35,287 nucleotides of DNA from Acidimicrobiales bacterium (GTDB lineage Bacteria > Actinomycetota > Acidimicrobiia > Acidimicrobiales > SZUA-35). The translations under genes were made by a program, and so were the position numbers. Below the pieces are notes generated by a model. It made no database searches, was not told the origin of the DNA, and worked only from the letters and a program-made list of their open reading frames with translations. Shown piece after piece: positions 7,476-16,319 of this stretch. Numbering within the stretch: the stretch's first letter is position 1; the number at the start of each line of letters is the position of its first letter. Location: contig JABDIY010000062.1 of assembly GCA_013003535.1 (NCBI GenBank), positions 1-35,287 of the forward strand, read 5' to 3'.

Positions 7476-7515
7476 TATACGTCAAATGACGTATATTTGG
7501 CTGGCGAAGTAGTCT
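7476..7515 (+). promoter_or_regulatory. Palindromic operator overlapping the LuxR-gene promoter
   Basis: TATACGTCA-AA-TGACGTATA (7476-7495) is a perfect 20-bp inverted repeat. Its right arm contains ATGACG (7486-7491), a plausible -35 box. TAGTCT (7510-7515) would be the -10 box, 18 bp downstream, and the predicted start falls on the A of the ATG at 7522. This makes the mRNA leaderless, consistent with the missing Shine-Dalgarno. A protein bound to the palindrome would directly affect promoter use. Confidence 0.6.
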
Positions 7516-7521
7516 TAACCT

Positions 7522-9489
7522 ATGGAGGGAGACGCATTAACCACTGATGGTCTTTCTCAGTGTGCTTTCGACCCTCTTGCTCTCCAGGCTGCTTTCGGCA
7601 CCACCGATGTCCCCACCTGGCTGACTGATCGGCTGCAGTCCGCTTTCGACAGGCTCGACACGTCGGCCATCGATCTGCGGGCCGGTGCCGCCACAATCGA
7701 CCTTAGGCAGAGTCCGGAATGGAACAACAATGTTCGGCTTCTCGTCCGAGCCCTCTTCGTTCTCCGTCATGGGCCGTCGAGCACCACAGGGGGCAGACTT
7801 CTAGAATTGATTGCTCGCCGCCTCGCCGCCGAGGGCCACGAACAACTGAGCGTCGCCGCCGCACATCTGTTCACCAACTATTGGCGGGCTGAAGCCGAAC
7901 CTCAAAGAGCGCAGGGGTTGCTCACTGACCTACTGGCCGCCATGACGTCCGAGACAGCGGCGGCCCACGCCATCCGTCAGGAACTCGTGTTGCTTCGCGG
8001 CACCACACTGCTCGAAGCCGGCTCCTTCGCCGAAGCAGAAAAATTCCTGCTTCACGAAGTGGCTCACCCTGACCCGTTTCAGTCTCTCCGGGACGAAGCA
8101 ACGCTGCTGGCGCTACGCAGCAAGGCGTCTCGCAAGATGGGCGATAGCGAACGGGCCCAGCTGCTTCTTGCAGACGCCGAGTCGCTGGTTTCAGAAAGCT
8201 CCGATGATGTGAGTCTGCTTCGGAGCGTCACCATCGAACATGCTCTGGCGGACACCAACGCCGAACTCCTTCGATTATTGGCATCTCGGGCAAGCCCTGA
8301 AATCCAAGATCCGCCCGAGGTAGAACTACTCGCCGCCACCGGTGAAGCCTTCGTCCTCTTGAGCGAGCGGAGGTTTCTCGAAGCCGATCAGCGTTTCGCC
8401 ACCATTTACCTCCAAGCCCGAAGGCAACATCTATGGCGACCCGCCGTGCGAGCTCTGACCGCTCGGGGTGTGGCCCGATGCAGCGATCGAGGTGTTGATC
8501 CAACCGCGCTGCAGTATTTGGCGCAGGCGGTTTTGTTGGCAGAGGACCGAACTGCGCTCGACCAGTTCAGCTTCGCCTTGGCCTCGTTGGGAATCGCCCA
8601 GCTGGAGGCAGGGTTGCTCAACGAGGCCCGCCAGACCCGGGATCGGTTGGAGAGCCAAAACCTTCAGGGGACCGATCGCTTCGATGCGGACCAGTTCGGG
8701 GCCGAATTGTCGTTGGCTCTGGGTGATTTGGAGGCGGTGCAGAACTACCTGCTCGCGGCCGATGAGGTAGCCGAGAGCCTCGCCACCTCCCAGGACACCG
8801 GTCAGCAGTGCCGCCTCTGGGCGGAGTACTACCGCCGCTCCGGCGATATCGATCAGGCCGTCTCTTATAGCCGGCGGGCTCTCCAGTGGCTAACAGGCTC
8901 CGCCAACGAATCCATGTGGCGAAGTGCGGCGCTGGAGGCCGCTCGATCATTCACCGCCGGTGGGGTGCCACTTCCCGAGGGAGCTGTGAACCCCAACCCC
9001 GGCGATCATCCGGCCGGTCTCGCCTTTGGCGCCCTCATTGACGCCGAGCTGAGCGGCGAAGCCGAGGACTTCCTCCAGGCGGCGCACTACATGACGAGGG
9101 CGCATCACCACTATGAAGCTTTGCGGGCAAAGCTCGGCGCCCTCAAGGCGTCGGCCAAAGTTCCGGGATTAGAAGCGGAAATCTCCATCACAGCCCGCTC
9201 CATGGGGGCCCGGTGGATCACCGAAGAAGTACTTGATTGGGCCAGCGGCACACTGGAGAACACCAACCTGCCGGCGCCACTGCCGATCACCATGCGCGAA
9301 GCTCAGGTGCTCGCCGGCTTGGCTCGCGGTCTTGGTAACAAAGCCGTAGCCGCCGAACTGTTCATCAGCGATCGCACGGTTTCCACCCACGTCTCCAACC
9401 TGATCAGGAAGCTGAAGGTGGCCAATCGGGCGCAGGCAGTGGCGTGGTGGACCTCCGAAGGCTCCGATCGCTATCCGCTGGCCAACTAG
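7522..9489 (+). CDS. LuxR-family transcriptional regulator with TPR-like N-terminal region
   Basis: The 655-residue protein ends in a clear LuxR-type (GerE) helix-turn-helix: ITMREAQVLAGLARGLGNKAVAAELFISDRTVSTHVSNLIRKLKVANRAQAV (about residues 592-643). The preceding 580 residues are rich in Ala/Leu/Glu helices (for example LRDEATLLALRSKASRKMGDSERAQLLLADA), resembling the TPR-like region of large LuxR/MalT-type regulators. No Walker A motif is present, so it lacks the STAND ATPase that such proteins often carry. The signal sensed is unknown. It is divergent from the repeat-protein gene across a palindrome-rich region and may control itself and that gene (inference). The start ATG fits a leaderless transcript. 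Confidence 0.85.
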   Translation: MEGDALTTDGLSQCAFDPLALQAAFGTTDVPTWLTDRLQSAFDRLDTSAIDLRAGAATIDLRQSPEWNNNVRLLVRALFVLRHGPSSTTGGRLLELIARRLAAEGHEQLSVAAAHLFTNYWRAEAEPQRAQGLLTDLLAAMTSETAAAHAIRQELVLLRGTTLLEAGSFAEAEKFLLHEVAHPDPFQSLRDEATLLALRSKASRKMGDSERAQLLLADAESLVSESSDDVSLLRSVTIEHALADTNAELLRLLASRASPEIQDPPEVELLAATGEAFVLLSERRFLEADQRFATIYLQARRQHLWRPAVRALTARGVARCSDRGVDPTALQYLAQAVLLAEDRTALDQFSFALASLGIAQLEAGLLNEARQTRDRLESQNLQGTDRFDADQFGAELSLALGDLEAVQNYLLAADEVAESLATSQDTGQQCRLWAEYYRRSGDIDQAVSYSRRALQWLTGSANESMWRSAALEAARSFTAGGVPLPEGAVNPNPGDHPAGLAFGALIDAELSGEAEDFLQAAHYMTRAHHHYEALRAKLGALKASAKVPGLEAEISITARSMGARWITEEVLDWASGTLENTNLPAPLPITMREAQVLAGLARGLGNKAVAAELFISDRTVSTHVSNLIRKLKVANRAQAVAWWTSEGSDRYPLAN

Positions 9490-9551
9490 GAAGGTCGCCA
9501 CGCGATTGGGCAAATTGCCGACGCTCGTGGCTGAGCCAATAGTCTCAGCAG

Positions 9552-10625
9552 ATGACACGCGTGGTAGAAGTTCGTCGATCCAGTTTGGGGAAGACGCAGA
9601 TCGTGACAGCGCCGACGGTGGATCTGGCCCACGGGCAGGTCCGATTGAAGATCAACGCGTTCGGGCTTACCGCAAACAACATCACGTACGCTGTTTTCGG
9701 TGACGCCATGCAGTATTGGAACTTCTTTCCAGCTGCAAGCGGATCGACTTGGGGGGTAGTCCCGATGTGGGGGTTCGCCGACGTATCGGAATCCAGGGTG
9801 GAAGGGGTCGCCGTTGGCGAGCGGTTCTACGGCTATCTCCCGATGGCCGAAGATCTCAATGTCACACCAGCCCGCATCGGCTCTCGTGGATTTGTGGACA
9901 GCAGCCCCCACCGTTCCAGTCTTCCAAGCGCCTACAACTTCTGCGTTCGCTGCTCCAGCGACTCCCGATATAGCGCCGATGGCGAAGACGTACAGATGCT
10001 GCTCCAACCGCTGTTCACAACGTCGTTCCTCATCGATGATTTCCTGGCAGACAACGACTTCTTCGGCGCCACGAGGGTCATTGCCACCAGTGCCTCTTCC
10101 AAGACAGCATTCGGCACAGCTCACCTTGTTCAACGGCGTAGTTCGGTGAAGGTGACGGGACTCACTTCGCCTGCGAACACCGAGTTCACCGAATCACTGG
10201 GATCGTATGACGAGGTGCTTGCCTACGATGCCCTGCGGGGGATGGCCCAGGAAGCCTCAGTTCTGTTGGACTTCGCCGGCAACGCCAACGTTGTTCGGGC
10301 GGTCCATGAACACCTTGGCGATTCGCTGAAACATTCCATCGCGATCGGCGGCACCCATTGGGATGCCGACCGTCCCGCCGGTCAACACCCCGGACCACGG
10401 CAGGAGTTCTTCTTCGCCCCCACCCAAGTGGAAAAGCGCACAGCCGATTGGGGCGGGGCCGAGTTGCAACTGCGAATCAACGATCGGTGGGCCGAGTTCG
10501 TGCCATTGGCTGCAGCCTCACTTGACGTGCGGGTCCACCACGGGATCGAAGCAGCAGAAACCGTTTACCACAACGTTCTGGCCGGCACGACGCCGGGCGG
10601 TATCGCCAATGTGATTCGCCTATAG
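9552..10625 (+). CDS. DUF2855 family protein (quinone-oxidoreductase-like)
   Basis: This 357-residue protein matches my recollection of DUF2855 proteins. Its N-terminal part (VRLKINAFGLTANNITYAVFGDAMQYWNFFPA, about residues 31-62) resembles the GroES-like fold of medium-chain dehydrogenases. It continues with YGYLPMAEDLNV and a Rossmann-like VIATSASSKTAFGTAHLV (about 176-193). Some members are annotated as involved in fatty-acid or quinone metabolism, but no reaction is established to my knowledge. It lies 62 bp after the LuxR-type gene in the same direction. Its TAG stop overlaps the opposing oleD stop within the palindrome CTATAG (10620-10625), so the genes converge with no spacer. Confidence 0.75.
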   Translation: MTRVVEVRRSSLGKTQIVTAPTVDLAHGQVRLKINAFGLTANNITYAVFGDAMQYWNFFPAASGSTWGVVPMWGFADVSESRVEGVAVGERFYGYLPMAEDLNVTPARIGSRGFVDSSPHRSSLPSAYNFCVRCSSDSRYSADGEDVQMLLQPLFTTSFLIDDFLADNDFFGATRVIATSASSKTAFGTAHLVQRRSSVKVTGLTSPANTEFTESLGSYDEVLAYDALRGMAQEASVLLDFAGNANVVRAVHEHLGDSLKHSIAIGGTHWDADRPAGQHPGPRQEFFFAPTQVEKRTADWGGAELQLRINDRWAEFVPLAAASLDVRVHHGIEAAETVYHNVLAGTTPGGIANVIRL

Positions 10626-11588
10626 CGAACCCACCGCAAGGGCCGTCAGCCCCTCATCAATGGAGATCCTTGGCTGCCACCGAAGTACCTGCCGGGTTCG
10701 TCGTTGATCGAACCAATGGGCGGTCCCCAGCTGCTCGGCCGTGAAGACGGTCATTGGGGGCTCACCACCGAGATCGAAGCGAGACCAAGCCCGTTCGGCT
10801 CCCCAGCCCAACCCCTTGGCGATCCACACGGGAATCCGCAGGCTCGGTGGCTCCAGGCCGTGTGCCGCCAGTATGCCGTCGATCAGTTCCCCGATCGGCC
10901 GCGGTTCTCCGTTGGTGACCACGAGCGGCTCCCCCGCTGCTTCGACCGTGTGGTCGAGAGCGGCCACGACGGCCTCAACTGCGTTTGTGATGTAGGTGGA
11001 GTCGACCAACGCAGTGCCCGAGCCGACATAGGCCAGCCGTCCCTGTCGTGACCGCTCGACGATCCGGCCGACGAGCTGGGTATCGCCAGGTCCCCACACC
11101 AGGTGCGGCCGTAACACGGCAACGGCGAAATGGGAGGAGTTGGCGGCTAGTGCATCCAGTTCGGCAATTGCTTTGGTTGTGGAGTAGTGCCCCCGGGTGG
11201 CGGATGGATCGGCCCGGCCGGCCGGAGCGCCGACCAACGACTGTCCCGCATGGGCAACCGACGGCGACGAGATGTGAACGAAGCGACGGACGCCAGCCGC
11301 TTGTGCAGCTGCCAAAACGGTCCGCGTCCCTTCCACGTTGACCTCGATGAACTCCTGAACAGGACCCGTGATCCCCACCTTGGCAGCCAAGTGAACCACG
11401 GCGTCGCAACGATCGGCGGCCCGCCGCACAAGGTCGAGCTGGGCAACGGAGCCGAGGTACTCCTCAACAGCGGACGGCCAGGTGCCTGCGGTTCTCTGCA
11501 ACGTCACCACGGCATCGTCTCGCGCCACCAGTTTGGCTACAACGCCGCGTCCCATCATGCTGCTCGCCCCCGTGACCAGAACCCTCAC
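10620..11588 (-). CDS. oleD: OleD-like NAD(P)-dependent 2-alkyl-3-ketoalkanoate reductase
   Basis: The 322-residue protein belongs to the extended SDR/3-beta-HSD type. It has VTGASSMMGRGV (residues 4-15), VVHLAAKVG (about 65-73), HISSPSVA and the catalytic YSTTK (about 134-138). In the ole pathway OleD reduces the beta-keto acid made by OleA to a beta-hydroxy acid. Assignment to OleD rather than a generic epimerase rests on position. Its GTG start overlaps the oleBC TGA by four bases (GTGA), indicating translational coupling as the last gene of oleA-oleBC-oleD. It is convergent with the DUF2855 gene. Confidence 0.88.
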   Translation of the reverse strand: MRVLVTGASSMMGRGVVAKLVARDDAVVTLQRTAGTWPSAVEEYLGSVAQLDLVRRAADRCDAVVHLAAKVGITGPVQEFIEVNVEGTRTVLAAAQAAGVRRFVHISSPSVAHAGQSLVGAPAGRADPSATRGHYSTTKAIAELDALAANSSHFAVAVLRPHLVWGPGDTQLVGRIVERSRQGRLAYVGSGTALVDSTYITNAVEAVVAALDHTVEAAGEPLVVTNGEPRPIGELIDGILAAHGLEPPSLRIPVWIAKGLGWGAERAWSRFDLGGEPPMTVFTAEQLGTAHWFDQRRTRQVLRWQPRISIDEGLTALAVGSL

Positions 11589-14125
11589 AATCGGACCCGG
11601 GTCTTTCCCGCCAAGACCTTGCCGGCCCAGACGCCAACTCGCGAACGATCCACCTTGGAATTGTGCCGCTTGTCTACCGGTAAGTCCGTGACCGTCAGAA
11701 CGGCAGCGGGTTCTGCCAAAGACGCTTCCCGCAGCGCGGTACGGACGACCTTGGTGAGTTCGGTTGCCGCTCGTGAAGTGCGGCTTCGTTCAGTCAATTC
11801 CAGCACCACAACCACCACTTGAACGTCGGCGGGACCCACACCTACAGCCGCCGCCCGCTCGACCCCCGGAACCTGTTCAACAACGTGTTCAATGGGAATC
11901 GGGGTGACCGGACCATCGGCGGTGGAAATCACGTGGTGCATTCGACCGGTGATCCATAAGTACCCCTCCCGGTCGACCCAACCCGTGTCCCCGGTGCGGT
12001 GCCAGCCGTCGGCTGTCCGGGTTTGCTGCTCGGTCCACCACAGCCGCTGGTACGCCTGCTTTTGATGGGCTGCCCGAACCAGCACCTCGCCTTGAGCTTC
12101 GCCGGCCGAATAACCAGTCTGCGCTTTGAACGGGTCGATCCGCACGTCGACCCCCGCCAGGGGCCTCCCGACACATGCACCGGGACCGGGACCTCGACCC
12201 ACCCGTTCTGCCAGTGAGATGTCCGCCACCGGTAAAACCTCCGTCATCCCGTACGGCGAATGAACGGCTGCTCCGAGGCAAAGCGTTGCGACAGAGGAAA
12301 GTAGCTCCTGAGCGATTGGGGCGCCGGCGCTCATGACCAACCGAAGCCGTTCCAGCGCCCTTTTCTGCGTGCCCGTGAGTGAATCTGCAGTTGCAACTAC
12401 GTTCTTCAATGCACTTGGTGAAGCGAAAACAATCGTGGCATCGATCTGACCGGCGGCATCAGCCAGGGCTGAGGCGGTGAGCGAGCCCGGCTTCGTGACG
12501 TCCATCTGGGGCACCACAGAGCCGAGCCCCATGGCCGGTCCGTAGAGTGCGAACGGCGCAAAGGCGGCGACGAGCCGGTCGGACGGGGTGATTTGGTAGA
12601 GCTCGGCGATGATGTCCCGCTGGGCCGCCAATTGAGATCGCCGATAGCGGACCCCTTTGGACGGGCCGGTGGAGCCGGACGTGAAAAGGATGGCGGCCAG
12701 CGGGTCTTCATCTTCGACGGCGAGCGGACCGCCTTCGCCTGTCAATTCGACCTCGCGGAGGGAAAGCGACACACCGAGCGCGCTCCGCAATCGGGAGTCC
12801 ATTTCTCCGGCGACGATGCGCTTGCCGTTCCAACCCAGTGCTTTCGAGGCCACCATGGCAGGGGGGATCCCGATGAGCCAGTGCGGATCGGCAGCCCGGG
12901 CCGCCCGATGCATGTTCCGTACACCCAACCCGCTGTCTATCAGAACCGCGGCCGTCCCGATCTGCCAACACGCATACACGACCGCGGTCAGGTCTATGCC
13001 TGGCGGAATCATGGTGGCAATACGGTCACCGGGCCGGATGCCGGCGATCACCAACCCTCTCGCAATTCGGTAAACCCGATCCAGGAAGTCCCGGCCAGCG
13101 ATGGACTTCCAGGCGCCGTCAGACCATTCTGTGACCAAAGGTCCTGACGAACTCAGGTCCGGGACAAGTGTGGCCACCGACGGTGCAATCGGCGCTTTTT
13201 CGGGACGGTCCTGGAGGGACTCGATCCAAGCCCAGACAGCCTCGGCTACCGGGGCGTCTTCGCTTACGAAGTGACTGGCCGAGGTGAATCGATGAACATC
13301 CGCATGGGGCAGACGCTCCTCGAGATCCCGCAGATAGAGCTCGTTGAAAACGGGGTCCTTTGTCCCCCAGAGAAGCAGTGCGGGGACGTGAGCGAGTTCG
13401 GGCATTCGGGCTTCTACTTGTTGAAGAGCAGCGAACGAAACATGGTCTGGTTCGAGAGGAATATCTTCCACGAAGTCTCGAATTCCGGCTCGCCGGGCCG
13501 GCGTCAGGTACGGGGCAAGAAAGGCGTGACGAACCTCGCTCGGCGGCTCTGGACTGGACAACCGAAGGCCACCCCGGATGAAGGCCGGGGTCCGCTGGGT
13601 CATCGCTCCGAGCAGCCCCGGCGTACGGATGACGGTGATCAAACGCGGCGCGGCGGCGTTCGGTGGTTGGTGGACCGAAGTATTGGTGAGAATGACCCCG
13701 GCCAGCTGCGATACGTGTGATTGGGCCCACCCTAGTGAGATGGGACCGCCCCAGTCGTGGGCCAATGTGACCACCGGGGTGTCAATTGCCAGAACATCGG
13801 TCAGGGCGTCCAGGTCGCCGATCCGCTCGGTCAGGATTCGGGGTCGGTCGATTCGGTCCGACCAACCCATGTTCACCTGATCGAGTGCAACGACTCGTAC
13901 CCCGGGGCGGGCCTGAGCTATGACATTGCGCCAGAGGTAACTCCAGGACGGATTGCCGTGAACACACAGCAGAGTGAGTTCCGCTGGTCCGATGCAATGA
14001 TCGAGGACATGCAGGGTGATGGTTTCGGAGCCGTCGCCAGTCTGATCACCAGCCGGGATCTTGACCAACCGTGACCAGGTGGGGTCATACCCAGGGAAGG
14101 TCTCCGGAGGAAGCTGGGCTTTCAC
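11585..14125 (-). CDS. oleBC: OleBC fusion: beta-lactone decarboxylase plus beta-lactone synthetase
   Basis: With the preferred GTG start at 14125 the protein has 846 residues. Residues 1-305 are an alpha/beta hydrolase of haloalkane-dehalogenase type: LCVHGNPSWSYLW, nucleophile elbow LAHDWGG (D124, Asp instead of Ser), D257 in GTKDP and H285 in ASHFVSED. This matches OleB, which removes CO2 from beta-lactones to give cis-olefins. Residues about 325-846 are an AMP-ligase-like domain: FTSGSTGPSKG, YGMTEVLP, TGDTGWVDREGYLWITGR and a Lys near DKRHNSK, matching OleC. Fused OleBC is known in some actinobacteria such as Micrococcus. The GTG overlaps the oleA stop as GTGA; an upstream in-frame start at 14176 would overlap oleA by 55 bp and is less likely. 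Confidence 0.92.
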   Translation of the reverse strand: MKAQLPPETFPGYDPTWSRLVKIPAGDQTGDGSETITLHVLDHCIGPAELTLLCVHGNPSWSYLWRNVIAQARPGVRVVALDQVNMGWSDRIDRPRILTERIGDLDALTDVLAIDTPVVTLAHDWGGPISLGWAQSHVSQLAGVILTNTSVHQPPNAAAPRLITVIRTPGLLGAMTQRTPAFIRGGLRLSSPEPPSEVRHAFLAPYLTPARRAGIRDFVEDIPLEPDHVSFAALQQVEARMPELAHVPALLLWGTKDPVFNELYLRDLEERLPHADVHRFTSASHFVSEDAPVAEAVWAWIESLQDRPEKAPIAPSVATLVPDLSSSGPLVTEWSDGAWKSIAGRDFLDRVYRIARGLVIAGIRPGDRIATMIPPGIDLTAVVYACWQIGTAAVLIDSGLGVRNMHRAARAADPHWLIGIPPAMVASKALGWNGKRIVAGEMDSRLRSALGVSLSLREVELTGEGGPLAVEDEDPLAAILFTSGSTGPSKGVRYRRSQLAAQRDIIAELYQITPSDRLVAAFAPFALYGPAMGLGSVVPQMDVTKPGSLTASALADAAGQIDATIVFASPSALKNVVATADSLTGTQKRALERLRLVMSAGAPIAQELLSSVATLCLGAAVHSPYGMTEVLPVADISLAERVGRGPGPGACVGRPLAGVDVRIDPFKAQTGYSAGEAQGEVLVRAAHQKQAYQRLWWTEQQTRTADGWHRTGDTGWVDREGYLWITGRMHHVISTADGPVTPIPIEHVVEQVPGVERAAAVGVGPADVQVVVVVLELTERSRTSRAATELTKVVRTALREASLAEPAAVLTVTDLPVDKRHNSKVDRSRVGVWAGKVLAGKTRVRL

Positions 14126-15141
14126 CAGTGGATTTCGAGCACGCCCGTATTGAGCCCTGATCCGATGCCCATGCACAGAACCCGATCACCGGTTCGGAGC
14201 GAATGAGCGGTGTGGGCGAGTGTGAACGGAATGGCCGCCGGGCCGATGTTCCCATACAAGGGAAAGGTCAGCGGACAGCGGTCGCTGTCGATATTCAACA
14301 CGTCGAGCACCGCACTTGTGTGGACCCGAGAGACTTGGTGCAATATGTAGCGGTCCATGTCTTCCCAGTCGAGAAAGTCCGATTGGTCCCAGGAGAGCTT
14401 GACAAGACTGCAACCAGCATCGAGCAGAGCTCGGGCGTCGGTACGCATGTGCTCCAACGAGCCAACGCAGAGTTCATGATGAGAACTGTCGGCTCGGAAG
14501 TAGCCCTTCACCAGTCGGTGACTGCCATCGTTGCTGCTGGAGCGGCCCAGCACCATAGCGGCGGCGCCGGAGCCCAACGTGAGGCTGGCGAAGTTCTCGG
14601 CGAAGTCGTCTCGGTGCATTCCGGATTCGTTGAGGTCGTTGATCGTGTTGTTGTAAATCTCACGCGTACCTTCACCGTCGACGATGAGCGCATATTCGAT
14701 CTGTCCACTGTCGATCATGAGCCCGGCGAGATGCATGCCATTGACGAATCCCAGGCATGCGTTTCCAACGTCGTAGTTCAGACAATGGGACGAGAGTCCC
14801 AAGAGGTGATGCACCGTGACGGCGGTGGAGGGCTCCAGCCGAGCTTTACAGACCGAGGAGTCGACGATGAGCCCGATTCGCGACGGGTCGATTCCGGCCT
14901 CGTCGATGGCTCGACGCCCCGCCGCAGCGGATGCCTCGGCAAAACTGAAGCCGGGCTCCCACTGCCGACGCTCGGCAACACCGGCAAGGCGTTCCAAAAG
15001 GCCGGCGGGGTTGCCCGTCCGCTCATAAAAGGGAGCCAGGCGCTCGTCGACCTCTTCAGAGGTGACCACCTCTGGAGCTTCGATCCGGCTGAGCGAAATC
15101 ACACCCACATCGTTGAAGGTGAAGTGGGCGTTCTGGTTCAT
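14122..15141 (-). CDS. oleA: OleA-like thiolase: head-to-head acyl-CoA condensing enzyme
   Basis: From ATG at 15141 the protein has 339 residues, the usual OleA length. The upstream in-frame start at 15297 is rejected because AAAGG lies at proper distance before 15141 and the extra 52 residues do not look like a thiolase. Catalytic residues are C129 (VGNACLGF), E103 (ARLEPSTAV), H268 (YILHQVS) and N298 (LYGNIGPAAIPF). The E-to-C spacing of 26 and the H-to-N spacing of 30 equal those of Xanthomonas OleA (E117/C143, H285/N315). The Glu is the residue that separates OleA from FabH. OleA joins two fatty acyl-CoAs to a 2-alkyl-3-keto acid. It is the first gene of the cluster. Confidence 0.92.
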   Translation of the reverse strand: MNQNAHFTFNDVGVISLSRIEAPEVVTSEEVDERLAPFYERTGNPAGLLERLAGVAERRQWEPGFSFAEASAAAGRRAIDEAGIDPSRIGLIVDSSVCKARLEPSTAVTVHHLLGLSSHCLNYDVGNACLGFVNGMHLAGLMIDSGQIEYALIVDGEGTREIYNNTINDLNESGMHRDDFAENFASLTLGSGAAAMVLGRSSSNDGSHRLVKGYFRADSSHHELCVGSLEHMRTDARALLDAGCSLVKLSWDQSDFLDWEDMDRYILHQVSRVHTSAVLDVLNIDSDRCPLTFPLYGNIGPAAIPFTLAHTAHSLRTGDRVLCMGIGSGLNTGVLEIHW

Positions 15142-15287
15142 CGCGCGGCCTTTCGAGCAGACATTGTCCGCCAGTGTTGCAGATGCTGGGTCAATTGAGG
15201 CACACAAACGAAAAGGAGGTTCGCGGGGTTCGCTCCCGCCAGCGACGATGTTCCCAGGGCCGCACAACGAACAGCTGCCACACTGGA
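15142..15287. promoter_or_regulatory. Divergent promoter region between oleA and the M15 lipoprotein gene
   Basis: About 146 bp separate the two divergent starts and must hold both promoters. On the oleA strand TTGACC (near 15194-15189) could be a -35 box, but no -10 box sits at standard spacing. The Shine-Dalgarno for oleA (AAAGG) is near 15150. No clear operator palindrome was seen. Confidence 0.3.
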
Positions 15288-16214
15288 GTGGTGCCAAGTC
15301 ACCATGGGTTTCGCCGCTACTGGCCTGGCGTGATGGCGGTTGTCATAGGTTTGACGGCCTGCTCCTCAGGCGACTTGGCGCTCGGAGCGACCCGATCATC
15401 AGTTGCGGGCACAGAAACGATTACTGCCGCTGACCCGAGGAACGTGATCGTGGACGAAGTTACGCAGAGTGCTACCGATGGTTTAACCAACCCAGCCGAA
15501 CCTGTTCCGGAAATCGTGATCGCCGGTGGGGTGGCCCGCCGAGATCTCCAACTTGACGAAACGGGTTCGGTGATCGTGCAGCTCACTCCTCTACCGTTGC
15601 GAACCAGGGCGCTGGCCACAAACGACACGTTGCCGGCACCGCCAAGTTTCTCGTTCCGATCTTCCATCACAGAATTGGCTGGCGATCCACTGGAGCGGTC
15701 CACCTGGACCGAAGATTGCCCCGTTGGAATTGACGAACTTCGCTATGTCACCGTTTCGTTTGTTGGCTTCGACGGCTTGGCTCATACCGGCGAAATGATC
15801 GTGCATGCCGATCACGCCCAGGCGATGGTCTCGGTATTTCAGACGCTGTTCGAGGCCCGCTACCCCATCGAGGAGATGCGGATCGTCGAAGCGGTCGACC
15901 TTCTCCCCCCATCGGATGGCGACGTGAACAACACCACGGCGTTCGTGTGCCGCCGGGTTACTGGCACCACCACATTCTCCCAGCATGCGTATGGCCTCGC
16001 AGTAGACATCAATCCCTTCCAGAACCCCTACGTGCGCCGGACCAGCGTGATCCCGCCGTTGGCGATGGCCTATGCCGACCGCTCCTGGGAACGGCCGGGA
16101 ATGATTGCGGAGAGCGACTTGGTGGTAACCGCTTTCGACGCCATCGGTTGGGAATGGGGTGGTCATTGGAACACCCTCAAGGACTACCAGCATTTCAGCC
16201 GAAACGGTCGCTGA
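15288..16214 (+). CDS. M15-type (VanY/extensin-like) peptidase, probable lipoprotein
   Basis: The C-terminal domain has the M15 zinc motif SQHAYGLAVDINPFQNPYV (SxHxxGxAxD) and the ending WEWGGHWNTLKDYQHF, which supplies the last metal ligand. This family includes D,D-carboxypeptidases and other peptidoglycan peptidases acting outside the membrane. With the GTG start at 15288, the N-terminus has a short basic stretch (HHGFRRYW), a hydrophobic run and a lipobox LTAC at C25, indicating a lipid-anchored protein. The start is uncertain: an upstream ATG (15174) adds a non-signal extension, and ATG at 15333 leaves only nine residues before the Cys. It is divergent from oleA and upstream of sbcD in the same direction. 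Confidence 0.8.
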   Translation: MVPSHHGFRRYWPGVMAVVIGLTACSSGDLALGATRSSVAGTETITAADPRNVIVDEVTQSATDGLTNPAEPVPEIVIAGGVARRDLQLDETGSVIVQLTPLPLRTRALATNDTLPAPPSFSFRSSITELAGDPLERSTWTEDCPVGIDELRYVTVSFVGFDGLAHTGEMIVHADHAQAMVSVFQTLFEARYPIEEMRIVEAVDLLPPSDGDVNNTTAFVCRRVTGTTTFSQHAYGLAVDINPFQNPYVRRTSVIPPLAMAYADRSWERPGMIAESDLVVTAFDAIGWEWGGHWNTLKDYQHFSRNGR

Positions 16215-16319
16215 AGATAATCCTCAAGACGAACGTTTTCCCTGGTTAAGGCGGCGTGGGTAGCGGAAATCACCGGGACCATCCCCGCCACTGTCACACC
16301 CCCTGGTCATGCTGGTTGT

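Noticed and set aside
14203-15198. 331-codon plus-strand ORF
   Set aside because: It is antisense to oleA, whose catalytic residues and spacing match the family.
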